From Camarhynchus parvulus (lineage: Eukaryota > Chordata > Aves > Passeriformes > Thraupidae), in NCBI RefSeq assembly GCF_901933205.1, contig NC_044573.1:61681993-61745992 (forward strand): a DNA stretch of 64,000 bases, given 5' to 3'. Of this stretch, positions 38,901 through 51,839 are shown piece by piece. The notes under the pieces are model-generated. The model was not told the origin of the DNA and searched no databases. It saw only the letters and a list, made by a program, of their open reading frames with translations. Position 1 is the stretch's first letter; each line of letters opens with the position of its first letter. The position numbers and the translations under genes were made by a program.

Positions 38901-40279
38901 GCACACAGGAATCAACGGGCTTCATGAAGAGTGAACTGCAAGAAGGAAAAGGCAAAGGAGTGCAGCAGGTCTGATGATCTCTTCTGGACTCTGATCTTGG
39001 AAAACCCTGTTGTTTTCCTGAGGCCATGGGTGGCCTTGTAACTCACACGACATATCAGAGAGAAGAATAACGCGAGTTATGTTTGTTTGTAACGCTTTAA
39101 TGGCTTTCTAGGTGAAATGGAGTGCCTTTGTTTATCCAGACTGGCCTTCTGCAACAGTATATAGGACTTCCTTGGGCTGATTTCTTATTGAACTAAATTT
39201 GGGAAATACTGTTCCAGACATTATTTAGAATTTTCTAAAAACAAGGACTACATAAAGCATTCTGTAATAAATCCTAGAGACCCAGTAGAAGAAATAATAT
39301 CAAAAAATTACATTTTATCTCTAGTCTAAAACTTAATTTTAAAGAACTGCTTCTTGCTCAACTTCTAACAGTAACACTGAAAAGTTCCCTTTAGAAATCA
39401 AAAAGGTTGTTTTCTTCTCTCTCTAAGCTTGTCTTGACTCTTGCCATTTTAATATATAATCTTCTTTCTGATAAGATAAAGACCTTGGTCTCCCTGTGCG
39501 TTATACTACCAGGTAGATTTTTTCAGTCCTTCAATCACTCTCACTTTTTTTTTTTAAATCCTCCCTAACAGTTCAATATTTTCTAGAAATTTGGACTGTG
39601 GAAATAAACACAGTATGTTATTAAAGAATGCAGCATTTTCAAATGCAAAAAGCCTCATATCAGATTTGCTTTCATCATCCTCATGAAATGTCCTGTCCAT
39701 CATGTTCATCTCCTATGTCCTCTAGAGCTCTTTCTCTGGTTCTCTGGTTTCCTGAGATAGGCTTCTCCCTGGATTCCCACTGAATTATCTTGTCTTTTCC
39801 TGGCTACAGGACTTTGTGTTATTCCCTGCTCAGATAAATGTTTCTTTATGTTCAGCTTGCCGAGTTACCCAAGTTACATAAAACAACCAGTCCTCTTCAC
39901 AACATGCCACTGAAACTATCTTTTCATCTTCGAACTATATTGATAGCAATTTCCTTTGTTTTTCCTTTTCTGTAGAAAAAAATTAAATGGTAGATAATAC
40001 AAGGTGCTATTGACACGCTCAGAAGTTGTTTTCCATTTAATGTTCCTAACTTGAGACGTATCATTAGCTATCTTTTTTGCTCACTTAATATGCTCTATGT
40101 TGAGCATGTTTTCCCCCTTCTAGTCTTCCTCATTAAGTGGTCATCAATATGAGCTGGAAAAAATCTAAAGTTTTTGAACCAACACGGTTACCATCATCAT
40201 CTAAACTTGTAATCTCATCAATAAAAGCCATCAAGTTAGCTTGATAAGGTCTGTTTTCCATAAATTCATGTGGATCAGA

Positions 40280-40330
40280 ATTAATTAATGATCATCATTA
40301 ATTATCCATCTTTAATTCTTTATTAATTGA
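40280..40330. promoter_or_regulatory. TAAT-rich cluster, candidate homeodomain sites
   Basis: Within about 50 bp there are at least five TAAT/ATTA cores, including an imperfect palindrome ATTAATGATCATCATTAAT. The spacing is compact and the flanks are not simple repeats. The binding role is inferred from motif shape only. Confidence 0.25.
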
Positions 40331-42856
40331 GTCTATATCAGCTGTTATATCAGTCATATAATTTTGCCTCCAGTCAATGTTAGACTGACAGGTCTTGTCA
40401 TTTACCCCTTAAAATATTGGTGCAGCATTAGGTTTCCTCCTTTTCACTGGGGCTTTTCTGGTGCTCCAGTTCTTATTGACAGTCAACATTAATGGTTCAG
40501 AGAATTTCTTTACCAGTTTTTCCTAAAACTTCTCAATGAAAATTACCTGGATCTTTTTATTTGGAAATGTGTGCTGTTATTAACTACCTTTTAATTCTCT
40601 GGAGTGACAACTGGAATGGAAAGTACTTCTAAAATTTCTACTTTCTCCCCTCCTAAACAGAGAATGGGGCTGTGCACTGAGCACACATGGTTTGTCTGCA
40701 TTATTATTCTTTATTCTGTATTTCCCATTTGCTAGAGCAAAACCAATATTGTTCTTCTCTTTTATTTACTTTTAATATCCTTTTAAAAAAGCCAAATAGT
40801 CTTTCTTCTTATTGAACGTAGCAGCCATGGCAGGTCTTATTGCCTTTTCAATTTTGTAATTGATTAATCTTGATTTACTTGAATCTGGTGAGGTCCATTA
40901 TTAAATGATTGTGTATTCTTTTACTTTTGTTTCCTTTATCTATTTCCTCTGGTTCCTACTTCTATGTAGGCTCATTATGTTGCGATACTATTTCCCTCCC
41001 CTTCCATTTAATTTGGTTCTTAATTGCTATCAATTCACTGAAATCGACCCATTAAATGCAATACAGGATCACTGCAGAATGGGTTTTGTTTTCTGTGCAA
41101 ACAGCAAATCTACGAATTTTTACTAATAAAAGCATGGTTTCTACCTAGTAATATGTTAGAAATTTTTATCTACAACTTTGAATCATAGCAGAATTCAAAC
41201 ATTACCATTAGCACCAGAATTTCTTCAGCATATGTCACTCAGGCTGAAGTTTGTGTGATTACACAGGCATTTAGTTCTCCTTCACTGTAGACAGGTGCTC
41301 ACCTGAGCCCGGGGCTTCCTACTGTGATATGGTAACTTGCAGCCAATCCCAGCTGGTACTTTGTACTTTGCCACTTAAATATTCACCCCCAAACTTCCAG
41401 TATTTTTCACTTCTACACTGTCAGCACTTAGTAAGAGCCATTTTTGACATGAAGTGTCTTTTTGCACTCTTTCTCCCAACTTCTTCTTTCCTAAATAGAT
41501 TACAGTCAGTGATTTCAGTATTCCAGTCATGCAGATTACCCAATCAAGTCTCAGTAATGCCAACGAGGAAAAATTCATGCTCATAAATGAGCCATTCCAG
41601 CTCTTGTTTACTAAAAAGGCTCATAGCCTTGCAGTATAGGCAATTAAAGTTTTTTTCTTCCTTGTATCCTCTGGATTTTTGATTAATTTTGTCCTAAGTG
41701 TCTTCATTTTTTGCTAAATTTGATGGTTCTCTGCCCCTCATCTCTTCATTATTCCCGGTTGTTATTAGTTTGTCATCCTCAGACACCACTTGCAAAAGGG
41801 CTCTGGTGCCTTGCTGCTTGGTAAAATGTGCAGTGGAAGTTCCCAATGCAATATATGTCAAGGGACAAAAAGTGAATTTACAACAGCAACTGCAGAGTGC
41901 TGCCAAAGATAGGCAGTATGACTTTTTCCAGAGTCTGGCATCTTCTTTGGCCATGATTCACGTTCATTCACAAGTCTTTGCATATAATTTCTCATTATGT
42001 TTCTGCTAGTAGTAAGATCAGTGGAAGGAGTTCCTGTTTTTCCCTCTCAATAAGGCATCCCCCATGAGGGACCACCTTCCCAGAGATCCTGTACAACTCT
42101 GCATGGAATCAGGCTGTAAATCAGAGCTGAGAAGAAATTCAGGTTTCCAAATGCCCTCCTCTGTGCAGGCTGAGGTGTTGGGGAAGTGTGCTGGAGAGCC
42201 AGACAGCAAGCTTGCAGGTGGGACTGGGGCCCCTGATAGTCCTTGCCCCAGGGCAGGGGCAGGGCTGTGGCAGGGCTGGCTGCGGGAAGTTCCCTGGTCA
42301 GAGGCAGGGGGCAGAAGAAATACCTTTACTTCTGCACACTTCCCTTCTGTGCTAGGGGAAAGCAGGGGGGGGCATCTGAATTTTCAAGTCCTTCTGGCTC
42401 TTAGGCAGAAATCCTCAGCGTTGTTGATGGAGAAGACATAAGCAAAGAGGTCTCTCTTATGGTACTTCTCTCCTGTGCCTGGAAAGCTGGTCCCAACAGC
42501 ACAGGAACAGCTTCCAGCTCTGTGGTTAACTTAATTCACAGAGTTAGGAAAGGGCTTTAATGGATCAAGGTGTGCTGACTAGCTTAAAATGTTTATCAAA
42601 TAGCAATGTCACATTTTGTGTCCCAGCATTCAGATAACAGCAAACCGGTTTATATTTTCTTGAAGATGATCCTTTCTATTTATTTTTCATAAATGGTAAT
42701 TTTCTTCAACTATATAGCTGATACAGAGATTTGAGATAGATTTAAAATGTGGAGATGATAGTGCAAGATATTATTGTGCTAAAAGGAGATACACGTTGGA
42801 AAATCATAGATAATGTATATTAGTTTAGTTATAATAATAACTCCCAAACACATTTA

Positions 42857-42925
42857 GCTTAGTTTGGGGTTTTGGTTTTGTTTTGGTGGAGTTGGTTTTG
42901 TTTTTTGTTTGGTTTTCTTTCAGAT
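42857..42925 (+). repeat. T/G-only low-complexity tract
   Basis: A GGGGTTTTGGTTTTGTTTTGG-like tract almost free of A and C for about 60 bp. Confidence 0.5.
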
Positions 42926-43026
42926 TTATTTTCTTTTTCTGCTGAAGTGAAATAAAAGAAGTTTAGGTCAAGCACTTCCGCAGGACAAGAATTAGATCTT
43001 TTGGTGGAAGAAGCTGTAACAAACTT

Positions 43027-43141
43027 ATCATCATATCATATCATATCATATCATATCATATCATATCATATCATATCATATCATATCATATCATATCAAT
43101 CATATCATATATCATATCATATCATATCATATCATATCATA
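43027..43141 (+). repeat. (ATCAT)n pentanucleotide array
   Basis: About 22 units of ATCAT/TCATA. One interruption at about 43095-43112 (TCAATCATATCATATATC) shifts the phase. The left part is perfect over about 70 bp. Confidence 0.95.
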
Positions 43142-46100
43142 AAAACTGTGAAATGAACTTCTTCCCTGCTGTCACCCAACTTCACAGGCCTGTGAAGCTA
43201 GTTTATGTCTCAGGTATAATTATGGGGATTTTTTTCTTTTCATTAACAGGTTCCTGAAGTGTCCAACAGTCTGATTATTTAGAAGTAATATTATCTGATT
43301 ATTTTTAGAAATTTAGGATTTATTTTGTTCTCTGTCACAGATTTCGTTATCTTCTCCTTCTTTAAATCTTTATTTAAAATTAATCTCTGATATGTTTTTT
43401 CCAACAGGAAATATAGGTTTCACGCACTACTGAGACACCTGTAAGTTCAACAAGCAACCAGCTGAACAGTGCAGCCTGAAAGTACCTATTCCAATTCTTT
43501 TTATAAAATACTTTTTTTTTTTTTCTAAGTTGTGCTTTAAATATAAATTGAATTCTTCAGGACAGAGATTGGGCCTTTAACTGTATCATAAAATGTTTAA
43601 TACATTTGGGCATTTAAGAAATTACATTTAGTAGGCTAGGCCATTAAAAACTGTGTTCTTTAAGCTCCTATTTTGTGTATCCTGTTAAGATTTATTGCAG
43701 AGTTTTTCAGTTGCTCTTAAATTCACTGAGTATTTCAAAGGGATTTAATTTTGTTTTTTTCTTTAGCCGTGGCAGATGTCAGCTCTCTCAGTTTTCTTCC
43801 AATTAATGCTCTTACCAATTTTTCATGTTCTGCCTTGAGGTTAGATTTGAGCGAGAAGGGTTTGTCAATTCCTGCAGCCACCAAATCTGGGATTTTATTG
43901 CTGTTCCTGTACTTTTCTCTATGTTTGGAATCTTTTTATTTAAGATTTGTTGTTGCTCCCTTCTCCATGTGTCTTTTACTGATGATCCAGAGTGTTTCTT
44001 TATCTCTGGGCAAAGCCTTCTTGCTTGAGAGACTCATTTTATTTGCTATGTGGATGCAAAACACTCATCTCTATTTTTGCATTTAGGAAAATATGTGTAT
44101 TGTTTCTTCTTTGGCATTGAAGTTCATGTGGTACATTTCCATTTATGCTCTCACCTATCAATACACATATGCCTCCCATGTGTTTCCCATCCATCCCTCC
44201 AGCCAGCTACTGGGTATTACTATCCAATGCACCTATCCTAGAAGCACAAAAGGTAGATTAAATTTGACTTGATGACTTCTGAGAAAATGCTAATTTTGCT
44301 ACCTTTTTTCCTACAGTTCTTTGGAAATAATGCAAAATAATTCTCATTTTTACTGACCCCCAAGAAATAGAGCAGTAGATGATAGTGAATAAGAGGGTAA
44401 ATCATGTAAAAGACTTTATTTCTGAGGGCAAGAGTTCAGCACCATTTCTACCATTATACTCAGTAAAAGGCCAAAATAAATCTCCCCTTCAGTCTATTTC
44501 TCAGGATTATTTTGCGTAAGAAGGTTTAACCAGCCTGGAGTAATCTTTCAATACATGTTAGGAAGATTTCACATAAATAAATCATCCAGAGTAAAACTGT
44601 AGTCTGCAATTACATTGTATTTCTGTTCCTCTTCTTTCTTTCTGCATCACTTTTCCTTGGTTGTTTTACTCCCTGATACTCTTGAATGTGTTCTTTGCTC
44701 ACATATTGACTCACTTTCTCTTTGGTCTCACTGCCTCTAGGTCTTGCTTCTGTCACCGAGCTTTCTTTGCTTCACTGAAGTTCTTTCTTCACTTGCTAAA
44801 ATCCCTTCCATACCCCAAAGTTTCTTGAGAACTCTGAGGTTCATTTGCAGATAATTCCAGCAGGAAACTTTCAAATTGATCTTTTTTGCTAGTCCTGGGG
44901 CTTTCTTTCCCAGTTATTTGTTTTTCTTGATTCTCAAAACATTAGTCAGGGTAGACTTATTATTGCTTGAACAGCACTGAGGGGAAAAATTACATAAGCT
45001 GCACATTCAACATCTGTCTACACGGTGAAAGAGAGGAAGACTCAGAGATACTGGATATTCTTCCCTCTTCTGCTGTTTGTTGATTATATCAATTTGATCA
45101 AAAGATATTGAAAACAATTGAGAAATGAAGATACTTCAGTCATGCAGGTTTTGACATTGCCAAAGTTCCCATTACATGTGAATCTTCAACTTGCTTCTAT
45201 TTGTAGCTTTTTTTTTTAATTATCTAAGAATGAGATGGGAAATGAAATCTAAGTGAAAAAAACAAATATCAGAAGTGATTACCCAAGCTATAAACCTTCA
45301 TTTTTCTTCTTACAGTAAGCAACCTCTCCTGTAAATATGCAGAGTAATAAAGTTATAACATAGGAATAAACAATCTTGTTCTCCATGCCCTCTGCAAACT
45401 ATATTACTAAAGCGATTTTCATTTCATCAAACAAGATTCTAGGAGTGGATAGAGCTGACTGGGATAATGCAAATCATCACAAATAAAGGAATATGATCAG
45501 TGTTACCTCTCTTTTTTTTTTTAACACCAGCCTGTATGAGTTGAATTTATTTTCCCCCGCATTTTTCTGTTTTATCTCTCCTCTCTCCTTGATGCATTTA
45601 TTTTGGATGATTCATTCAGGATGATCTTTTCAGAGCAAACATATGGCAGTAGCCATCTCAGTCAGCATTGTGGGACAGAGGCACAGTCAGCCTGTAAGAC
45701 CACAGGCTTTCCTTCCCTCCCTGCCTCATATCTCTGCACATCCACCCCACACACCATGCAATCGGCTTATGGACACATCAATTGCACAGCAATAATCTGG
45801 TCCCCTGTGGGCTGTGGCTTTTGCAAAGGAGTAAGGCCTTCTTTTTTACATTTTACAGATGTGTGGAGCTCAGCCTCACAACCCTTTTCAGTCTTGATTA
45901 TTCTTTTCATGCAGGTCCACACAATTTCCAACAACATTGCAGCCAACTGAAACTTCTGATTAAGAGTTTTGCCTTCATGTGCTGGGAACCAGAAAGTAAC
46001 TCTGCACTGGTGAGCTCAGTTTCTGGGCTAACCCATCTGCAGCTGCACAGAGATAGCAGCTAGCATCTGGTTTTCCTTGGTTCGCAGGCTTTTTTATTAG

Positions 46101-49100
46101 ATCAGATGAGCAACCAGCAGAGGGGAAAAGTGCCTTCTTGGTTGTATAGGCTAACATTTGCTGTTAGCCTGTTCCACATATGGATTCTAGGGCTTCAAAG
46201 AGAAACAAGTATAAAACTGGGTCTCAGAGAAGCTGTCTTTGGGAGCTTTTCAAGGGATGTCTGGGCTTCAAAGGGTGTACCTCACCTGTATTGAAAATAA
46301 TCCTGACAGTAATAATAACCTGTGTATAAATAGCCTGTGTATGGTTCTTTTTTTCCTTCTTGTTCATGCAAATGGAGTAAATAGATACAAGTGAGAGAAG
46401 AGAAACACAAAACAGTCAAGGTGTAAGTATTAGACAGCTACCTGGATTTCTTCAGTTGGCCAAGCTGAGATTCACAGAGATTTGAGATTGACTGCATCCA
46501 TTTTCCTCTATTCAGCTGGTATATCTTAAATCTGGGTGGTCAACAGAGCATAAATATGTTGTGCATGTGCATTCTGATAGCACATGTATCAGAAGAAAAT
46601 CTTGCTAAAAAGCACATAAAACAATTGTCACAAAAACATTTTTTTATATCACAGCTAGTCATCTGCCAGCAAGATGCCAGAAAGAGTGTTAAAAATACTG
46701 TAAATATTCAGCTCAAAGTGTGTTTACATTTGCAATATGTTCTTTTATGTGAAAGAACAGAGACAGAATGAAAGGAGAATCCTCCCCTTGGTAATGACTA
46801 TTTTAATGTCTGCTCAAAGCTTTGTAAATAATGCAGCACTATAAAATTTAGTCATAAGAAGTAATCATTATCTCTCAATGAAAGAGAATAATTTTTCCAT
46901 TTGACCTGACATATAAATGTCTATAAACATTATATTTATCTTTAAGAATGTTCCCTCTATTCATATGGTAATACAGGCAATGTGAAGATTTCTAACATCT
47001 CAGAAAATTATCCCACAGTACACCGTGTATTTTCCAAAAACTGCAGTCTTGAACAGGGATTTTTATGCTTCCAACAGATTGGGTCAAAGAACATACAGGC
47101 ACTGGAATCTTCTTTTGATGGCTTCTAAACTTCCTTCATCAGTGGCTGCTAAGAGATATACTATTGAAGCATGCTCCTGTTCAAATAGGCCAAAACCTCT
47201 TTTCACAAGATTCTCGGATGTTTCCTTGAGTCACGATGAGAAAATTTTGGAGGATTACATTATATCTTAAGACAGAACTTTTAAGTATGGCTTATTAATT
47301 GGAAGAGAAAAAAAAAAAAGGAAGCAGGTGATTATTAAGCAATTTTATATTACTCTATCTTGAGAGAAAGGTGGTACTTGATGACTGATACACTGCCAAG
47401 GGATTTTATTTTCTTGTTTATGTGTAAGTGCTGCTGTTATAGGTCACAAGATGTGACACATGCTCTGTGTGCCAAACAGGGAAGTATTTTTATTGTGTTT
47501 GTTGGCATAGTGAATAGAAGTGCATTTTGTGTGATGCGTTGCTTGCAGGTAGATAAGATTAAAAGATTTAATGTGGGAAAGGAAAACAGTAGCAAACAGC
47601 ATGATACAATACACAACACAAATGTAACAAAGGATGCATCTGGGGCTTCCAAGTTTTTAATTCTCGGGTCAGTCCTGAAGTACATATTTAAAAGCTTTAA
47701 GGTTTCCATTTGCAGAAAGAAATGAAAGATGAGGTATGAGTCATGAATGCTGCATTATGACTCAGGCTTGGAGTCCTGATTTGTAGAAAGAAAAGCCAAA
47801 GCATAGATGCATCAGGTTATCCTGATGAGACAAGAGAAGGCCATGTGCCACCTTTTCTCCGAACTTTTCTTCTCCCCACACTTTCACGCATGCTCCAGTT
47901 TCTCTGCAAAAGAAATGAGTGCACTTTCCAGATGGGATCTGTGATGCATTCCAAGCAATACCAGCCAGCATGCTGCAGGCCTCGGGGCTCCGCATGCTGT
48001 GCAGCAGAAGACAGCAGAGAAGCACCTCAGAGAGGTCCCTAGGTTATGCCTGCGTATTTTTGAGCGCTTCAGGGAGTTGCACGTTTAGGTGAGACAGCAC
48101 ACTGAAAAGTCTTGCATCACTCTTATTATCTGAAGATTCCACAGGTCTGTTTTGTGTCAATGTTGGTAACCAGAGGGAATAACCTGGGCTGCTAATCAAG
48201 ATTTTTCCTTTTCAACGCCATACCTCCAGAATAGAGCACTGATAGCCTCAAAAAGAGGCTCAATAAAATGTCTGAAAGAGGCAGTTTCTGTACAGATCAC
48301 AAAATACAGTTATAAGCAACAGTTTCTTAGAACTTTCATACGAATAAAAAAATCAACAGGAAATATTATAAAGAGTGGATTATCTCAAATCTTGCTAATA
48401 GTCATTTCCTCACCATTTCAGTTGGTATAAGAAAATGGAAACAAGCAATCAAAAAATGTCCTTCTGCAATTAGTCTTTTATGAATTTCATTTAGGAAGAT
48501 ATAATTGGTCATCGATGTCTTATAAAGTGAGCCAATGAGGAAAATGTGATTGCATGTCTCTTGTATATAGCCTGGCTAAAGAAACTTTTTCACCTCTGTT
48601 AATCACATAATTTCATATTTTGCTTGTAGCTGCTAGGTCTTGTGAGACTAATCTGGAGAAGTAGCTATGCACTGCTCTGTTGTCAAGGAAACTCTTGTAA
48701 TCGCCAGTTAAACCACAGTAGTAAGATGTTTCTCATGTTCATGGTAAAAATGGGACATTCTGCAAAGATATGGGAGAAAAGGGAAAACCAGATGTAACAA
48801 ACCACTGACAAGAGTCCTTACCTGGGAGAGAAGATACTTCCACCTTCTGGTTCCTGCTCCAAATAATTTTGGTGTATTTTATCATTATCAGTATTATTAA
48901 ATATACAGTCTTGGAAGCAGAGAGGTTTAGATCTTTGACTCTATCCTGAGAACTGTGCTGAATTTCAACCAGAATTTTACATAAGGGACCATAAACCCTA
49001 CCTAAGTAATGTGAAAATAAGTTGAATATAATCACAGTTGTGGTTTATTTTATCTTAATAGTTATGATATAATTACTTTTAAAACAAAGAAAGAGATATA

Positions 49101-51437
49101 AAATGATATGATGATTATATAAAAGTCATATAACCATGAAATGAAAATGCTACCTATACACAGCTAAGATTACTGAGATGGCTCTTACTGAATCAATGAT
49201 AAATCTTTTTGGTTTTGTTTCGAAAATAAAATCTTAGAATAAGGGGAATAAATGGCATATTCATGATCTAGGAGACCGTGCACTGCATTTTGAAGGGGAA
49301 CAAATATTTGCTTGACATATGTAAAGAGAATGTATTAACATGGGACATAATTACTCCTCCTCTTGTTATATTACTTCAGATTACTAATTCCAGAAATCTC
49401 TATACTAGGACTATATTGAAAAAAAAATTAAGACAGGTCTGAGAAGAATCTTTTAAAGTTTTTTAGCAGCTTTGGAAAAAAGTCACCAAGAAAAGTGACA
49501 GATCACATGCAATATGAATGTACAAAGCACAGACACCTAGATCATTCAGCAGCACTGAAAAATCTGACCAGTATAAATGCCCAATTTAATTCAGAATTCT
49601 TCTTTTCTCCCCAAAATTGTAAAAGGATCTAAATCTACAACCTAATCCAGTGAGTGTGCGCACTGATGCCAATCTTTCAACAGATAGCAGTAGACTCAGC
49701 CTAAAATTCAAATATTAAATTGAGTCTAATATTGCAGTTGTAGTTATCACTCAGTTTCATGAATGAGAAATTTACGTCCCCACTTATGTGTATCCTTATT
49801 TTGTAAATGAAGATCAAAATGAAATCTGAGAGTCACTTGGATTTGATGCTTGAAAGAAACAACTCTCCAGAGAAAATTCAAGGAATAAGATAATGTTTTC
49901 AAATTATTTTTTCCAGATGTAACTACACTGAGCAATGGTGTCATTATTAAAATTGAAGTAATTCTAGAAATCATCTGAAAAATCATCAAGCAGCATCTCT
50001 GTAGTCCAACAACAATGAAGAGAAGCTATAGATGCATTTATTTTCTCAAGTAAACTCTGTATTGACTGCACACCTTTGTTTCCTTTGACAGTAAAGCCAG
50101 TTTGATTAAAACAACAGTTTCATATATAGACATTTACATTGTGGGCAATTAAAGTCTGGGTCAGGGAAAGATGCCTGAATTTGGGAAAATAACATTTCTG
50201 AGGTAGGGTTATGTACATGGAATAAAGATGGCAACCTTTTTCATGTTCTCTGCTTTAAACTAGGAAAATAAAATGTCTGGAGAAAAAGCACAGGGAAATT
50301 GTCATGAGTATAAATGCCTTTCAGTCTGTAGAGCCTCAATGGAACTAATATGGGAGCTTGGATGTTTTCCTTTTCAGGTCAATTGGCTGCAATCTGGCCT
50401 CACTCAGCTTCTCCCTGTGTGCTGAGATCAGATATTTTCTCTGTGAATAGGCTCAGATCAGTCTTGTTGCACTCCTGTGTGCAAGGATATACTATGACAA
50501 AGGAATCTTTGCATTACACTGTTGTTGCACTAGGGGTGATGAGTTCAGTAAAACATCCACCTATACAGGTCACATTTCCTCAGATGTATTGCCGAGTGCT
50601 GTGGTATACATGCTCCTGTAATATAGCCCAGAAGAAAGACAAAGCAGTGGCCATATTGTAAAAACCCTATGGGGATTCTGAATCCAAAATCTGGAGAAAT
50701 TGATTTTGAGCTGGAACAGATGACTAAATAAGTTATGCCATAGTGGCCCATTAGAGTATAACAATATGTTGCCTTTTAGATAACTTTCAGTTTGCTAATT
50801 TGAAAATTGCAACCATATGAAAGCTTTCAGAGTGACAGCGCATTTGTTTGTAGTCTGGTATTTAAATATGCCAAATATTGGTTCTATTAAACTATTGTAA
50901 ATCTAAACATCTACATCAGACACATTTTCTTTCTGCATGAACACAAAGGCATAATGTACCATGTTTTGCTGATATCTGCATGATTAACTACATTTGTTTT
51001 CTATTTACTACAGAAAGCTGTGCTCTGTAAAATCTACTTGAAACATTTAAGCTTTCACACAGGGACATTTCTCCCTGTATAATGACCAAACAGCAGTAGA
51101 GGTCAGTAATCAGAAATCTCTAAGGACACCAATTTTTATGGCCTCATTAGTAGGGTCTTAATTAGTTGTCACCCAGGTTAGCCTTGACTTGTTAAACTGG
51201 TACAGAAAGCACTGAGGGGCAGCTGATGTGTCCTCAAAATGTCACATCTTGTGTCCAGGCTCCATTTTATGATACTTCTGTTTGAAAAGGTTGGTCTAAG
51301 TAAAAGACAAGAAGTTTTCTGACCCTTTTATATCTCTTGGTAGGATCTGTGGATTTGCCCTTATTTCATGAGGAAAAGAGTATAATCTTAGAACATTTAA
51401 TATAAGAATATTCTTTTTACAAATGCAATTTCTGTTC

Positions 51438-51461
51438 ATATATATATATATATATATATAT
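51438..51461. repeat. (TA)n microsatellite
   Basis: Twelve perfect TA units ending in TGAATA. Confidence 0.85.
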
Positions 51462-51555
51462 GAATATTTATAAATTATTTTCTCTTTCCAACTTCCATGT
51501 TTCTATATTTATAGGAGGAATGTGCATGTCTATATAAATCTGTGTAAAGAGAAAT

Positions 51556-51612
51556 TTATATATTAGATATATAGAAAGGTTATTAGATATATAGAAAAGT
51601 ATATTAGATATG
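51556..51612 (+). repeat. About 20-bp imperfect repeats, three copies
   Basis: Three neighbouring copies of a TATTAGATAT(AT)AGAAAAG-like unit with small indels. Confidence 0.6.
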
Positions 51613-51754
51613 AGAAAGGTAACTGAGATATGGTATTCTTTAATGTATAAAATTGCACAGTACTAGATTATTTTCTCATGCAAGTGCTTCTCTTCCATAG
51701 CTGTCCTCATGCTAATAGAAATAAATAACTTACTATTTCCAGCCTAATTAGTGA

Positions 51755-51836
51755 ATGTATGTCTGCCTTGAGCAAGGAGGTCTGGACAACCTGACCTCTA
51801 GAAACCTCTCCCAATCTAAAGTATTCTGTGACCTTA
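51755..51836 (+). mobile_element. CR1 LINE 3' tail fragment
   Basis: GCAAGGAGGTCTGGACAACC followed by TGACCTCTAGAAACCTCTCC and AGTATTCTGTGACC is a degraded copy of the last about 75 bp of avian CR1, in plus orientation. Confidence 0.75.
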
Positions 51837-51839
51837 TTT

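Larger units (their letters stand above)
38900..43025. other. 5' flank block, possibly containing an old LINE
   Basis: T-rich plus strand. Parts of 40100-41700 have the texture of an ancient reverse-oriented LINE (CR1/L3-like phrases such as TCAAGTCTCAGTAATGCCAA), but the match is too weak to delimit. A homeodomain-type TAAT cluster lies at 40280-40330. The 42060-42440 patch is GC-richer and unexplained. T/G-only low-complexity DNA lies at 42857-42925. Confidence 0.35.
43145..51754. other. 5' flank block, unrecognised
   Basis: AT-rich DNA without identified exons or elements. It includes a TA microsatellite at 51438-51461 and short TTAGATATATAGAAA-like repeats near 51556-51612. The slightly GC-richer pieces at 45700-46050 and 47820-48050 contain only short open frames. 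Confidence 0.45.

Noticed and set aside
38401..39027. 208-codon minus-strand frame and plus-strand frames across the CCCTG/CCCAG array
   Set aside because: The repeat unit lacks stops in several frames and gives a monotonous Ala/Gly/Arg/Gln or Pro/Ala/Cys peptide. These are artefacts of the array.
42530..42575. Possible CR1 tail (TTCACAGAGTTAGGAAAGGG)
   Set aside because: Only a loose similarity to the CR1 3' end, without the diagnostic TTGGAAGGGACC or ATTCTGTG motifs.
43027..43141. Possible CRISPR-like or satellite array
   Set aside because: The unit is only 5 bp with no spacers, in a vertebrate genome. It is a microsatellite.
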